Source: Chlorocebus sabaeus (lineage: Eukaryota; Chordata; Mammalia; Primates; Cercopithecidae). From it: DNA of 64,000 nucleotides. Both the position numbers and the translations under genes were made by a program. Under the pieces are notes generated by a model that had not been told where the DNA came from, ran no database searches, and was given only the letters and a program-made list of their open reading frames with translations. The stretch is taken from NCBI RefSeq assembly GCF_047675955.1, contig NC_132930.1, positions 46,935,832 to 46,999,831 of the forward strand. Direction: 5' to 3'. Positions 45,657-57,383 of the stretch are shown here, piece after piece. Position 1 is the stretch's first letter. Each line of letters opens with the position of its first letter.

Positions 45657-45950
45657 GGCTGGGCACAGTGGCTCACACCTGTAATCCCAGCACTTTGGGA
45701 GGCCGAGGCGGGTGGATCACAAGATCAGGAGTTCAAGACCAGCCTAGCCAAGATGGTGAAACCCCATCTCTACTAAAAATACAAAAATTAGCCAGGCGTG
45801 GTGGCACATGCCTGTAATCCCACCTACTCGGGAGGCTGAGGCAGAGAATTGCTTGAACCTGGGAGGCGGAGGTTTTGGTGAGCCCAGATCGTGCCACTGC
45901 ACTCCAGCCTGGGCGACCGAGTGAAATTCCATCTCAAAAAAAAAAAAAAA
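45657..45950 (+). mobile_element. Alu
   Basis: Sense Alu (ggctgggcacagtggctcac) with a poly-A of 16. Confidence 0.92.
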
Positions 45951-46282
45951 AGTGCCTAACTGAGGCCTCCAGCTGAGTCCACTCCAGTGAATTATCAGAA
46001 CCAATTTGATCTAGGACCGAGTCCAGTCTAGTAATTGCTCAAATAAACTTGGAGAGTTTCAATCACACATTTGTAGAGCTGGGAATTTGAATGAGAACTC
46101 GCCCATGACCCCAGTTGTTGCAAGAGATCAGTGGTACCATGAGCCCTACTGGGTAACTTCCCTTGACCACTCTTTGACAATGAAACACTTTAGGCTTATA
46201 GTTGCTCAGGAAAGTGCCAGGGTAAACGATTAATTATGTGTGAATGACAAAACTTAAAATGCCCATAGTTTAAAATCTTATG

Positions 46283-46427
46283 ACTCAGGAGGCTGAGGCA
46301 AGAGGATCGTTTGAGCTCAAGATGTCGAGGCTGCAGTAAGCTGTGATCACACCACTGCACTACAGCCTGGGTGACAGAGCAAGACTTTGTCACTAAAAAT
46401 CAATCAACCAATCAATCAATCAATCCT
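46283..46427 (+). mobile_element. Alu right-arm fragment with (CAAT)n tail
   Basis: From gactcaggaggctgaggc to gtcactaaaa, then (caat)n of about 30 bp. Confidence 0.82.
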
Positions 46428-46736
46428 TGGCAGGGTACGTTGGCTCACACCTATAATCCCAGCACTTTGGAAGGTGGAGGTGGGATGATTGCTTGAGGCC
46501 AAGAGTTCAAACCAACCTGGACAACATAGCAAGACCCCTGGTCTCTACTGAAAAATAAAAATAAATTAGCTGGGCACGGTGGTGCCCACCTATAGTCCCA
46601 GCTACTCAGGAGGCTGAAGCAAGAGGATCCCTCGAGCCTAGGAGTTCAAGGCTGTAATGATTTACAACAGTGACACTGCACTCCAGCCTGGGTGATGAAG
46701 TGAGACCCTGTCTCTAAAAGTAAATGAATAAATAAA
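46428..46736 (+). mobile_element. AluJ-like
   Basis: Diverged sense Alu with a taaatgaataaataaa tail. Confidence 0.9.
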
Positions 46737-46741
46737 CATGT

Positions 46742-47070
46742 TTGTTAGGGTTTGAATGTGTCCCTTGAAGTTCAAGTATTAGAAATTTAGTCCCCAGTGC
46801 CCCAGTGTTGAAAGGCAGGACTTTTAATAAGCCAAGCCCTCCTGAATGGATTAATGCCATTCTAGCTGAAGCAGGTTAGTTCTCACGGGAGTGAGCTCCT
46901 AATAAAAGGACGAGTTTGGCCTCCTTCCCTTCTCTCTCTCTCTGGGGCGTGCCTCTTGCCCTTCCACCTTCCTCCATGGAATCATGCAGCAAGGAGGCCT
47001 TTGTCCCAGTGTGGGCTCCTACATCTTGGGCTTCCTGGACTCCAGAACTGGAAGAAATAAATCTGTTCTA
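46742..47070 (+). mobile_element. MaLR LTR (MST/MLT1-like), 5' part
   Basis: It begins tgttagggtttgaatgtgtc and has tggattaatgccat, cacgggagtgagctcctaat and ctccagaactggaagaaata. It is interrupted by an Alu plus GGAA repeat. Confidence 0.78.
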
Positions 47071-47332
47071 GCTGGGAGCGGCGGCTCACACCTGTAATCC
47101 TAGCACTTGGGGAAGCCAAGGAGGGAGGATCATGAGGTCAGGAGATTGACACCATCCTGGCTAACACAGTGAAACGCTGTCTCTACTAAAAATACAAAAA
47201 ATTAGCTGGGCGTGGTGGCACGCGCCTGTACTCCCAGTTATTTGGGAGACTGAGGCAGGAGAATCGCTTGAACTCGGGAGGCGGAGGTTGCAATGAGCTG
47301 AGATCACGCCACTCCAGCCTGGTGGCAGAAAA
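47071..47332 (+). mobile_element. Alu inserted in the MaLR LTR
   Basis: Sense Alu (gctgggagcggcggctcac); ctgttct is repeated at both insertion edges. The tail turned into a GGAA microsatellite. Confidence 0.9.
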
Positions 47333-47571
47333 AGGAAGGAAGGAAGGAAGGAAGGAAGGAAGGAAGGAAGGAAGGAAGGAAGGAAGGAAGGAAGGAAGGA
47401 AGGAAGGAAGGAAGGAGGGAGGGAGGGAGGGAAGGAAGGAAGGAAGGAGGGAAGGAAGGAAGGAAGGAAGGAGGGAAGGAAGGAAAGAAGGAAGGAAGGA
47501 AGGAAGGAAGGAAGGAAAGAAGGAAGGAAGGAAAGAAGGAAGGAAAGAAGGAAGGAAGAAAGGAAGGAAGG
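47333..47571 (+). repeat. (GGAA)n microsatellite, about 239 bp
   Basis: It starts with more than 15 perfect ggaa units, then blocks with ggga and gaaa interruptions. It grew from the Alu poly-A tail. Confidence 0.95.
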
Positions 47572-47634
47572 CTGTTCTATAAATGACCCAGTCTTGGGTA
47601 TTCTGTTACAGCACCACAGAATGAACTAAGACAA
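47572..47634 (+). mobile_element. MaLR LTR, 3' end
   Basis: The continuation, ataaatgacccagtcttggg and attctgttacagcaccacag, ends aactaagaca, as expected for the LTR's 3' end. Confidence 0.78.
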
Positions 47635-47796
47635 TGTTCTACTTCACTACTAATTAAATAAATACAAATGAGAAGAATGAGGCAGCATTTTTGCTCATTG
47701 AAGATAAAACTTAGTGGCACCCCCATATATAATGGCAGGTAAAAGCAGCATTTTATTACTACACATTAATGTGTGTGCTTATTATAAGATCAGTTG

Positions 47797-48089
47797 GGCC
47801 AGGTGCAATGGCTCATGCCTGTAATCCCAGCACTTTGGGAGGTCGAGGTGGGTGAATCACCTGAGGTCGGGAGTTCGAGATCAGCGTGGCCAACATGGCG
47901 AAACCACATCTCTACTAAAAATACAAAAATTAGCTGGGCGTGGTGGCAGGCACTTGTAATCCCAGCTACTCGCTACTCGGGAGACTGAGGCAGGAGAATC
48001 CCTTGAGTCAGGGAGGTGGAGGTTGCAAGGAGCCGAGATCATGCCACTGCACTCCAGCCTGGGCGACAGAGCAAGATTCCATCTCAAAA
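47797..48089 (+). mobile_element. Alu
   Basis: Flanked by aagatcagt(t/c)g copies. The right arm reads gaatcccttgagtcagggag, like the Alu at 55102. Confidence 0.92.
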
Positions 48090-48505
48090 GAAAAGATCAG
48101 TCGATGAGAACCCCGCAGTGGCACACTCTGCCTGGCCAGGTGTTAGCAGGGTAGGGCTGTGCTGTCATACGGCCCCAAATGCGGCATGATGGGAGCCCCC
48201 AACAGCAACCCTGCTCCTTCTATGCATGAGCCAGTGCAGGAGGCTGCTGAGGGGTGCTCCTCTGCCAGTGTGCACAGACATGAATTGGTAAAATGCTCTT
48301 TTCCCTACCAATACCACACTTAGGGGGGTGCTGGGTGGCCCCGTGACAACAGGGACATGCACTAGTACTGCACAGAAATCTGTCGATCTCGAGGTATAAG
48401 TTCATATCCTGCTGACTTACCAACAAGGTAAAACTGGACATGTAAGTCATGAGTGTGTTTCAAAGTTAGTTTCTACTTTTCATCAGAGTTATACATGCAC
48501 ATTTT
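48090..48505. other. Unassigned 0.4-kb stretch
   Basis: Not Alu. A minus-strand frame (48362-48165) is open for 65 codons, but no family or splice signal supports it. It may be an old retrocopy or dispersed repeat. Confidence 0.3.
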
Positions 48506-48525
48506 CTTTTTTTTTCTTTCTTTCT

Positions 48526-48556
<31 letters not shown>

Positions 48557-48838
48557 AAGAGAGACAGAGTCTCACTTTGTTAAGCAGGCTAGAGTGTAGT
48601 GGCACAGTCATAGCTCACTGCCACCTCAAATTCGTGGGCTTAAGCAATCCTCCCACCTCAGCCTCTCAAGTAGTTGGGACTACAGGTGTGTACCACCACA
48701 CTCAGCTAATTTATTTTTTGTAGAGATGGGGTCTTGCCATCTTGCCTAGGCATGTCTCGAACTCCTGGGCTCAAGCAATCCCCCCAGTCTTGGCTTCCCA
48801 GAGTGCTAGGATTACAGGCGTGAGCCACCACACCCGGC
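48506..48838 (-). mobile_element. AluJ-like
   Basis: Antisense. The perfect duplication acatgcacat flanks it. The tail is a mixed (ttct)n/poly-T. Confidence 0.92.
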
Positions 48839-49500
48839 CACATGCACATAATTTAAACAGCTACATCGTTTTACGAGGCTGCTTACAAAATACAGCAGTC
48901 CCCTGTACTCACATCTCTGGAGGAAACTGACTTCAACTTTCAGCTCATTCTTTTGGTTTCACCTTTGTATCCCTGAAAAGCAGACTTACATTGCTACTTC
49001 CTGACCTCCAGTATCACTGTATCATCTTTGATTTAGGTCAATAGTCACAGTTGACATTGTGAGAGGACGGCATGAACTGTTTCATACCTGAGCTATGTAA
49101 TGGGTCATCATAACTCTCCCTTCCCTGCTTAACTTCTTGTTTCCCCTGGGGTTAATAAATGCTGTCTTTCTAATTTTGCTTCCTTTTTTAAATAATTATT
49201 ATTACTAATTCAACTCCAAATTCTGCCAAATGTCCCAGTCTCCCCCAAAGCATTTCAGTATGTCAGACATTCTGCCAACTCAAAATAGACTGCTTTGTGA
49301 GCTTGGGGCATAGCGTTCACCCTGGGGGCTCCGTTCGCCAGCATTCTTTTGCCCTTCTGTCTTCTGTAGGATCCCCTGCTTCCTGGATCCCACCACTTCC
49401 TCTTTCTTGGTTTACTCTCTCTTTGACGAGCATACCCTGGAGTCACTTCTGGAGAAAGGGGCCAGGGATGTGCATTTTTTGAGGGCTTATCATTCTGAAA
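48839..49500. other. AT-rich intergenic DNA, nothing recognised
   Basis: No repeat family or exon was identified. Confidence 0.4.
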
Positions 49501-49680
49501 TTCTCTCTTCTACCCTCACTCATGATTAATAGTTTGGCTAAGTATAAAAATCTAGGTTACAAATCATTCAACTTCAGAATTTTAAGAGCTTTCATTCATT
49601 GACTTCAACCATCTAGTTGTGTTGTTCAGAAGTCAGAAGCCATTCTGATCCTGGCCAGTTGTACAGGACCTACTGTTTTT

Positions 49681-49976
49681 CTGTTTTTATTTGAGACGGA
49701 GTTTCACTCTTGTTGCCCGGGCTGGAGTCCAATGGGGCGATCTTGACTCGCTGCAACCTCTGCCTCCCAGGTTCAACTGATTCTCCTGCCTCAGCCTCCC
49801 AAGTAGCTGGGATTACAGGCGCCCGCCACCCTGCCCAGCTAATTTTTTGTATTTTTAGTAGAGATGGAGTTTCACCATGTTAGCCAGGCTGGTCTCAAAC
49901 TCATGGCCTCAAGTGATCTGCCCGCCTAGGCCTCCCAAAGCTCTGGGATTACAAGCGTGAGCGACTGCTCCTAGCC
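49681..49976 (-). mobile_element. Alu
   Basis: Antisense. The duplication aggaccta(c/t)tgttt flanks it. Confidence 0.93.
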
Positions 49977-50132
49977 AGGACCTATTGTTTCTCTCTGGAT
50001 ATTGACAGGATCTTCTCTTTGTCTCCCATGTTCCGAAACTCCCTTTGAAGTGCCTTAAGTACACTTCTATTTTCATTCTTGGTTCTAAGCACTCAGTCGG
50101 TCCTTTCAATCCAGAAACTTGAGTTTAATTTC

Positions 50133-50434
50133 CTTTTTTTTTTTTTTTTTTTTTGAGACAGAGTGAGACTCTGTCACCCAGGCTGAAGTGCAGTGGCATG
50201 ATCTCAGCTCACTGCAACCTCTGCCTCCCAGGTTCAAGCAATTCTCCCGCCTCGACCTCCTGAGTAGCTGGGATTACAGGCGTGTACCACCATGTCTGGC
50301 TAATTTTTGTATTTTCAGTAGAGACAAGGTTTCACCACGTTGGCCAGGCTGGTCTCAAACTCCTGACCTCAGGTGATCTGCCCGCTTCGGCCTCCCAAAG
50401 TGTTGGGATTACAGGCATGAGCCACTGCACTCAG
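50133..50434 (-). mobile_element. Alu
   Basis: Antisense, with the perfect duplication gagtttaatttc on both sides and a poly-T of 22. Confidence 0.94.
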
Positions 50435-50576
50435 CTGAGTTTAATTTCTGTGAAATGTTTTCGGATTATTTCTTTGATGATTTTCTCCCCTCCTTGTTCT
50501 CCCTATCTAGACATATCATGTAGATGTTAGGTCTCCCAGACTGGTCCTTCAATTCCTTTTTTTCTCTCATTTTCAC

Positions 50577-50707
50577 CTTTTTTTTTTTTTTGAGACAGGA
50601 TCTGGCTATGTTGCACAGGCTGGTCTCGAACTTCTGGACTCAAGTGATCCTCCCGCCTCAGTCTTCTGAGTAGCTGAGATGACAGGCACGCACCACTGCA
50701 CCGGGCT
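50577..50707 (-). mobile_element. Alu monomer (FLAM-like or truncated)
   Basis: A single left-arm-like monomer with a poly-T, ending gcaccgggct. Confidence 0.8.
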
Positions 50708-50960
50708 TTATTTTCAACTTTTTGCTCTAATTTCTATAAAATTTCCTCAATCTTATCTTCTAACTCTTCTACTGAGTTTTCAATTTCCATGATCCTATTT
50801 TTAATTACCAAGTGCTCTTTATATTCTCTCAATGTTCCTTCTTTATGGCACCCAGTTCTTTTTTCACAAATACAAAATTTTATCTTTCCTTCTTGCAGAT
50901 ATTAATGACAGTTTTTTTCCAAGCTATCTTCTCGCAGAACAGTCTCTGTTTCCTCCCGGA

Positions 50961-52343
50961 GGGGATCTAGCTCCCTGCCAGTTTCTAGCTATCCTGCTTA
51001 TTTTTAGCTCCCCGTCACCCGCACTCCTACATGGAGCCACAAATTTCTGAGCCTTTGGTGGGGGAATATGAGGGCCTGGGTCTGGGGGAATGGGGAGCCC
51101 TGCCCTCTGTCCTGGGGGCCACCAAAGCTGTAGTTAGTCCTTCCTTCTGTGCCCCAGTTTCCCAGCTGTTCAATGAGGACTACATTTCCCCTGGGCTCTT
51201 CCCACCTGAAGGGACTTTTCAACCTGGGGAGGAGCCTGCAGGGAGCTGCCAGGTACCTAATTCACCCCTAGGAGCATCGCTCCTGGGGTTTGTCTTTCTC
51301 GGCAGTTTCTGTCTCCAAAAACCTCTTTGTTATAAATAACTCCAATCAGCATTAAGCTTTACCATCAAACACTGTAATTTGCAGACTACACTTTAGCCAC
51401 CGCCCAACACTGGAGTTGAGAGGCAACACCGTGGCTATCAGCACATGCCTCAAACGGCACCTGAACCGTCACTGGCAGCTGAGATGAAGGCTCCGTAGGG
51501 AATGAAATACAGACACCCCACTCTGTGTGGAGGGGCTGGGGTGGAACAGGAAGGAGGCCAGAAGAGCGACTTCTGGGAGGAGGAAAATGGCTCTGACAAG
51601 GAATGGGAGCCACCAGAGACCTAAGAACCACCCTCACCACCTAGCCCAGGGGCTGTGCAGCTCTCAGGGCTCTCCCGGGCATCACCCTTACAGGTGGCAT
51701 CACCTCTACCTTACGGGCACATCACCCTCATCCAGATGAGGTGGCCTGGGAGCAGCAGAGAACTTGGCACACACCAGCTATCATGGATGTTTGCTACAGA
51801 TGTCTTTAATACACGACAAAAGTAAGCTGTGGCTAATTTTCATTGAACAGATGCAACCATCAAGACTAGAGAGGGGAAAGATCTGTCAAGGCCACCAGAG
51901 CCTGCAGGTCACACGCCAGGGTCTCCCACTCCGGGGCTGTGCAGGCTTCTTGCTGTGCTCATCTGTCCTCAGCTGCTGTGTGCCACACCCACCCATCATT
52001 GCAGTTTGTCAGAGACGCCAGGCCAACAAGAGCCCCTGGGCTGTCACTCCTCCCAGGTCTTGGGGATGCTGCCTAGGAGAACCCGGCTCTGCTGCCCTCA
52101 CTCCTAAGGGGCTCCCAGAAGAGGCCAAGCGTCCAAGAGCTGGTTCCTTGGCCCAAGGCAGGGCTGTTCAAATCCTAAGGTCCCTCTGCTCCCATAGGAA
52201 GGCTTCTAGAAGCCTCTCTCTAGGGCTTGACCTGGTTTGGCATAGGACGACTGAGCTAAGGGGATTCAGGACAAAGTTTTCTCCCATAGTGTGGCCGGCA
52301 TGCTCTCTGAGGCCTAGCATTTAGGAAGTAAAAGAATTATGGA
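50961..52343. other. Unique DNA, no gene recognised
   Basis: GC rises again here. Frames at 51031-51339 and 51764-52324 are open but show no family resemblance or splice-site logic. Confidence 0.4.
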
Positions 52344-52344
52344 G

Positions 52345-52692
52345 GCCAGGTTGTGGCTCATGCCTGTAATCCCAGCACTTTAGGAGGCTGAGGCGGGAAG
52401 ATCGCTTGAGCCCAGGAGTTCAAGACCAGCCTGGGCAACATAGTAAGACACCACCCCCGCCAACGCCCTACCACTCTACAAAAAATATAAAAATCTCTAC
52501 AAAAAATATAAAAATCTCTACAAAAAATATAAAAATTAACCTGGTGTCATGGAACACACCTGTAGTCCCAGCTACTCAGGAGGCTGAGGTGGGCGAATTG
52601 CTTGACCCTGGAAGGTAGAGGTTGCAGTGAGCCGAGATGACACCACTCCCTCCAGTCTGGGCGACAAAGCTAGACCTTGTCTCAAAAAATAA
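52345..52692 (+). mobile_element. AluJ-like with triplicated linker
   Basis: Sense Alu. The linker unit ctctacaaaaaatataaaaat (21 bp) is present three times at 52474, 52495 and 52516. Confidence 0.92.
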
Positions 52693-52697
52693 AACTA

Positions 52698-52996
52698 TGG
52701 GCCGGGCACGGTGGCTCACGCCTGTAATCCCAGCACTTTAGGAGGCCGAGGCGGGCCCACCACTTGAGGTCCGGAGTTCAAGACCAGCCTGGCCAACACG
52801 GCAAAAGCCCGTCAATACTAAAAATACAAAAATTAGCCGGGGGTGGTGGTGTGCACTTGTAATTCCAGCTACTCAGGAGGCTGAGGCAGGAGAATCACTT
52901 GAACCCGGGAGACGGAGGTTGCAGTGAGCTGAGATTGCACCACTGCACTCCAGCCTGGGCAACAGAGCAAGACTGTCTTAATAAACAAACAAACAG
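52698..52996 (+). mobile_element. AluS-like
   Basis: Sense Alu with an aataaacaaacaaaca tail. Its end abuts the orphan CpG island. Confidence 0.93.
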
Positions 52997-53009
52997 ACGG
53001 CCCCCAGCG

Positions 53010-53620
53010 CTCAGGGGCCCATGCTGGGGAACTGCGCCGGTCTGCTCTGAGACAAACGTGGAGACCACTCCGGAGCGAGGGTGGAGAGGTGCTGGCGGCG
53101 CTGGTCCGGGCGCGGGTTGCGGGGCGGGGCGGGGCGGGGCGGGGCTGGGCGGGGCGCTCGCGCTGGCTCTGCCTGAGGCCTGGTCCGGAGTCCGCGGGTC
53201 CACACCGCCTCCTCGTGGACATTCGCGGCGAGGGCCAGCGCCTCCTGCGGAGGCTGGGGTTGAGCGGACGGGGAACTGAATACGGATCCTGTAAGATTAG
53301 AGCTTTCATCACTGGGTCACGAGACGGTTCTGGGCGCGTGTCCGGGGTTCATCCTGCACATGTGCTGATGGGGCCGCTGGGCACGGTGGCGGTGTGGCCG
53401 CAGAGCCCGCAGGGACGCACCCACCCAGAGGGTCCCATACCTGCTGCTCCTCCGCGCCCCGGCCCTGGGTCTCCCCTCTGCGCCCCCGCTGCCCGCAGCC
53501 CCGAGCACGCCCCGCTTCCGCTGGCAGCGTCCTACCAGGGTCCCAGGGCCGCACAGCCCGAATACTTCCTCACGAAACTCCAGAGACCCCTTCTGTACCC
53601 GCTGTGTCCCGGAGCCTGCC
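53010..53620. promoter_or_regulatory. Orphan CpG island
   Basis: The stretch is CpG-dense, with four back-to-back gcggg boxes at 53117-53142 (ggggcggggcggggcggggc) and further GC boxes near 53150. It lies about 7 kb upstream of TNIP2. No coding exon is recognised on either strand. A weak plus donor (cct|gtaaga) lies at about 53288. It could be an enhancer, an unannotated noncoding promoter or an alternative TNIP2 first exon. Confidence 0.6.
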
Positions 53621-55084
53621 AGTAGCCACGGTGACCTCAGGGTCCCAGACGCTTAAATGGGTTCTGAAATTTTCTCTGCCTCGTCTTGCCTTCCGGGAGC
53701 AAATGTGATGGTGGCTGCCAGCTGCTCGCCTATATTTTTCTGTTCCTAAGGGCTCAACAAGGCAAATGCATTGGCTCAGGACAGGACAAAGAGCACGATG
53801 ATTTCCCATTTCCCAAGGTCCCGGGGCACTGCGGGCGCGGGGCGTGGGGGAGAGAAGGGCGGCGGCCCTGAGCCGGGACCCCTGTGTGGGAGAAGACCTC
53901 TGCCCTCCTGGAGGCCGGCCTGGTCTTGAGTGTTTTTGTCTAGCATCCATGGGCTGGGCGAGGCGTTGGGGACGTTTGGGACTCAGTCTGTCCTTGTGCC
54001 TCCCATGGCTACTCCAATCCTTCCCTCTCTTCCTCCAATTCCAGCCACCTCTGGACTCCTCCAAGGGGCTTGATCAGGCCTCGCACAGGTCCCTGGAGTC
54101 TGCACTCGCCAGGCTCTCTGTCTAGGAGGCTCTTCGCCCAGATACCTGCATGGTGTTCTCCTGGTCTTTATCCAGGGGTCCCTGACTTTCCTGACCTCCC
54201 TGAAGGAAAGCCAGGAAGAGTGGAGAGGTCTGAGCCAGGAGCCTGTGGGAGTCAAAGAAGGTGCCCAGAGGAGGAGGGGAAGAGAAAGGGTGAGTCAGGT
54301 GGGCTCTGCCCACCCCCATGCCCCCCGCTGAGCCCTCCCATGCCCTGCCTGCTCCTGTCAACCTCCCACCGCCCTGCTGAGTTGGAGCCTGGGGAACCCG
54401 GAGGTGAGGGTATGGCAGGGAGGAGCCCCACAGGGGCCATGGGACGCCAAGAGGTGACCCAGGAGGCATGCGTGGCAGCCCTGCCTCTGAAGTGTGGGGC
54501 CTAGAGGGACCTGTTGGGCAGCTCGGGGCTTCTCTTTGGGGAGCTGACCCAGCCGTCTGTTCTGTGGCCACCTTGATGCCCACATCCAGTTCCTGCCACA
54601 GTGCCCCTGTGTGAGCCCTACCCCCTGGTGGCACTCGTGCAAAAACTGGAAGGAATGAGCGTTCCAGGCACTGAAGCAGCAGGCGCCAAGTCCTGAGGCA
54701 GGAGAGAACTTGGTGTTTGTAATGGGCTCTTTCAGAATGGCTGGTCCACAGTCAGCCCCAGAAAGGAGTGCAGATGTGTCTGAAAACAGCAGGGCCGGGG
54801 GACCACACAGGCCTCAGCGGCTTCATCTGTGGGTGGGGCTCAGGTTTACTCCACCGATCCATTCTGGGATCAGCGGCTACCCAGGGCTTGCTCCTCTGGG
54901 GTGCTGGTGTCTTGCATTAGGCCTTCCCTTGCATGACCTCTGCTGATATCCAGCCTCAAGCAGGCAGGGACAGACTTGGTCTACTCCAGAGCAGGTACCC
55001 AAAGTCACACGGCAAAAGGGCATGGCAGGAGGTAGTAAAAAGCTGGGAGCAACAGTCCATCTAGCACAAATACATTTTTGCTGC
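53621..55084. other. Unique DNA downstream of the CpG island
   Basis: No gene is supported. A good plus-strand donor-like gtgagtca occurs at about 54290 without a matching exon. A dispersed-repeat-like phrase (aagtcctgaggcaggaga) lies near 54690. Confidence 0.4.
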
Positions 55085-55101
55085 AAAAAGCTCTGTTGTC
55101 A

Positions 55102-55401
55102 GGCCGGGCGCAGTGGCTCACGCCTGTAATCCCAGCACTTTGGGAGGCTGAGACGGGCGGATCACGAGGTCAGGAAATCGAGACCATCCTAGCTAATGCG
55201 GTGAAACCCCGTCTCCACTAAAAAAAATACAAAAAACTAGCCAGGTGAGGTGGCGGGCACCTGTAGTCCCAGCTACTCAGGAGGCTGAGGCAGGAGAATC
55301 CCTTGAGTCAGGGAGGTGGAGGTTGCAAGGAGCTGAGATCCCACCACTGCACTCCAGCCTGGGCAACAGAGCGAGACTCCATCTCAAAAAAAAAAAAAAA
55401 A
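55102..55401 (+). mobile_element. AluY with mosaic right arm
   Basis: The perfect 17-bp duplication aaaaagctctgttgtca flanks it. The left half is YR-like, while the right arm has gaatcccttgagtcagggag. Confidence 0.94.
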
Positions 55402-55937
55402 AAAAAGCTCTGTTGTCAAGACAGCCCTCAGGTTCGAGGATTCAGTAGAAGGACTCACAGTTATGATTCATTACAGCAAAAGGACACAGAAGAAAATCAG
55501 CAAAGCAAAAAAAGGCACATAGAGCAGGGCCTGGGGGGAGACCAGGTGCCAGTACCCACAGGACATCACTCTCCCGGCAGTACCAGGAGTGTTGTCAAAC
55601 TGGGAAGCTCACCCGAGCCTTCGTGTCCAGAGTCTTGATTAGGGGTTGATCACATGGATGTGGAGTGTGGAGTGCCTATGTGGCTGACCTGACTTACTCG
55701 GTCTCCAGCTCCTTCACAGCTCAAGCTCATGACCCAAAGGCCTCTAGTTACCTTAGACTACCTGGTGTGGTCCAAGGCCCCCACATAATCAAAGACACTC
55801 TTATCAGGTAGAATATTCCAAAAGGTTTAGGACCAATCCCTTTTTTGGAGTGTGCAGAGTTGAATACACTAGGCCTGCTGCGTGAATCCTATCCCGCACA
55901 AATCCAGATAAGTTTCAGAACACAGAAAGTGAATGCT
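55402..55937. other. Unique DNA, nothing recognised
   Basis: No exon or repeat is supported. Confidence 0.4.
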
Positions 55938-56218
55938 GGCCGGGCGCGGTGGCTCACGCCTATAATCCCAGCATTTTGGGAAGCCAAGGCAGGCAGATCA
56001 CTTGAAGCCAGGAGTTTGAGACCAGCTTGGCCAACATGGTGAAACCCCGTCTCTACTAAAAATACAAAAATTAGCCGGGCATGGTGGTGCAAGCCCATAG
56101 TCCCAGCTACTCAGGAGGCTGAGGAAGGAGAATCGCTTGAACCCGGGAGGTGGAGGTTGAAGTTGAGATCACGCCACTGCACTCCAGCTTGAGTGACAGA
56201 GTGAAACCCTGTCTTGAA
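55938..56218 (+). mobile_element. AluS-like
   Basis: Sense Alu with aagccaaggcaggcag; the tail becomes a purine repeat. Confidence 0.92.
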
Positions 56219-56314
56219 AGAAAAAGAGAGAAAGAGAATGCGGAAGGGAAGGGAGGGAGGGAGGAAAAAAGGAAGGAAGGAAGGAAAAAGAAGGAAAAGA
56301 AAGGAAAGAAAGAA
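56219..56314 (+). repeat. Purine (GGAA/GAAA)n repeat
   Basis: An interrupted gaaa/ggaa/ggga run continuing the Alu tail. Confidence 0.88.
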
Positions 56315-56471
56315 AATGCTCCCTGTATCAGCTCCTGCCTGACTCCAGGCTGTACCCAGTTGTGAACTCAGCCAGCTCTCATGCATGGCTCCTTCTCACC
56401 CTTTAGGTGGCAGAGCTGGACCGTTACCTTGTCTCTATGTCTCTAATCACCCTCTTTAAAGTTAGGTTCCT

Positions 56472-56782
56472 CCTTTTTTTTTTTGTTTTTTTTTGTTTTT
56501 TGAGACAGAGTCTCACTCTGTCACCCAGGCTGGAATGCAGTGGTGCGATCTTGGCTCATTGCAACCTCTGCCTCCTGGGTTCAAGCGATTCTCCTGCCTC
56601 AGCCTCCCTACTAACTGGGGTTACAGGCACCTGCCACCACGCCCAGCTAATTTTTGTATTTTTAGTAGAGACAGGGTTTCACCACGTTGGCCAGAGTGGT
56701 CTCAAACTCCTGACCTCAGGTGATCTGCCTGCCTTGGCCTCCCAAAGTGCTGGGATTACAGGTGTGAGCCACCACACCCAGC
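56472..56782 (-). mobile_element. Alu
   Basis: Antisense with a tttttgttttttttg tail and ccaccacacccagcc end. Confidence 0.92.
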
Positions 56783-57077
56783 CTATTGTTTCCTTATACA
56801 CATTTTTCCCTTCCTTTCCTTACACAAAATTTCCTTATGTTGCAATTATTCTTGTTTTGAAAAGGATCTGTCTCCACTATTACAATGTCCGCCCATTAGT
56901 CCCCAGTGCCTGGCCCGGTACCTGAATTTGCATTGAAGGCAAGAAAGAGCATGCTGGGTACTTCCCATGTGACCTTACTGAATATTTACAACACCCTCTA
57001 AGACAAGTGTTCTTGGAGGACTGGGATCCCTCATCCGCAATTCTGAAATCTAAAAAGCTCAGAAACCCAAAATAGTT

Positions 57078-57383
57078 TTCTTTCTTTCTTTTTTCTTAGA
57101 GACAGGGTCTCACTGTGTGGCCCAGGCTGGAGAGCAGTGGCACAATCACGGCTCACTGCAGCCTCAAACCCCTGGGCTCAAGCAATCCTCCTCTCTCAGC
57201 CTCCTGAGTATCTGGGACTACAGGCACAGATGGTTCACACCCACCTAGTTTTTTTTAACTTTTTGTAGAGACAGGGTTTTGTTATGTTGCCCACACTGGG
57301 CGCCAACTCCTGGGCTCAAGCGATCCTCCTGCTTGACCTCCCTAAGTGCTGGGATTATAGGCATGAACCACTGCACCTGGCCC
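57078..57383 (-). mobile_element. AluJ-like
   Basis: Diverged antisense Alu with an extra cacagatggttcacacccac segment in the linker. Confidence 0.9.

Larger units (their letters stand above)
49500..50960 (+). mobile_element. Ancient dispersed LINE-like repeat, interrupted by Alus
   Basis: Non-Alu segments share an order of phrases familiar from one old human repeat: ttggctaagtataaaaatct, gccattctgatcctggcc, ggatcttctctttgtctccc, ttatttctttgatgattttc and ttaccaagtgctcttt. It is probably L1-derived; the subfamily was not determined. Confidence 0.5.
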
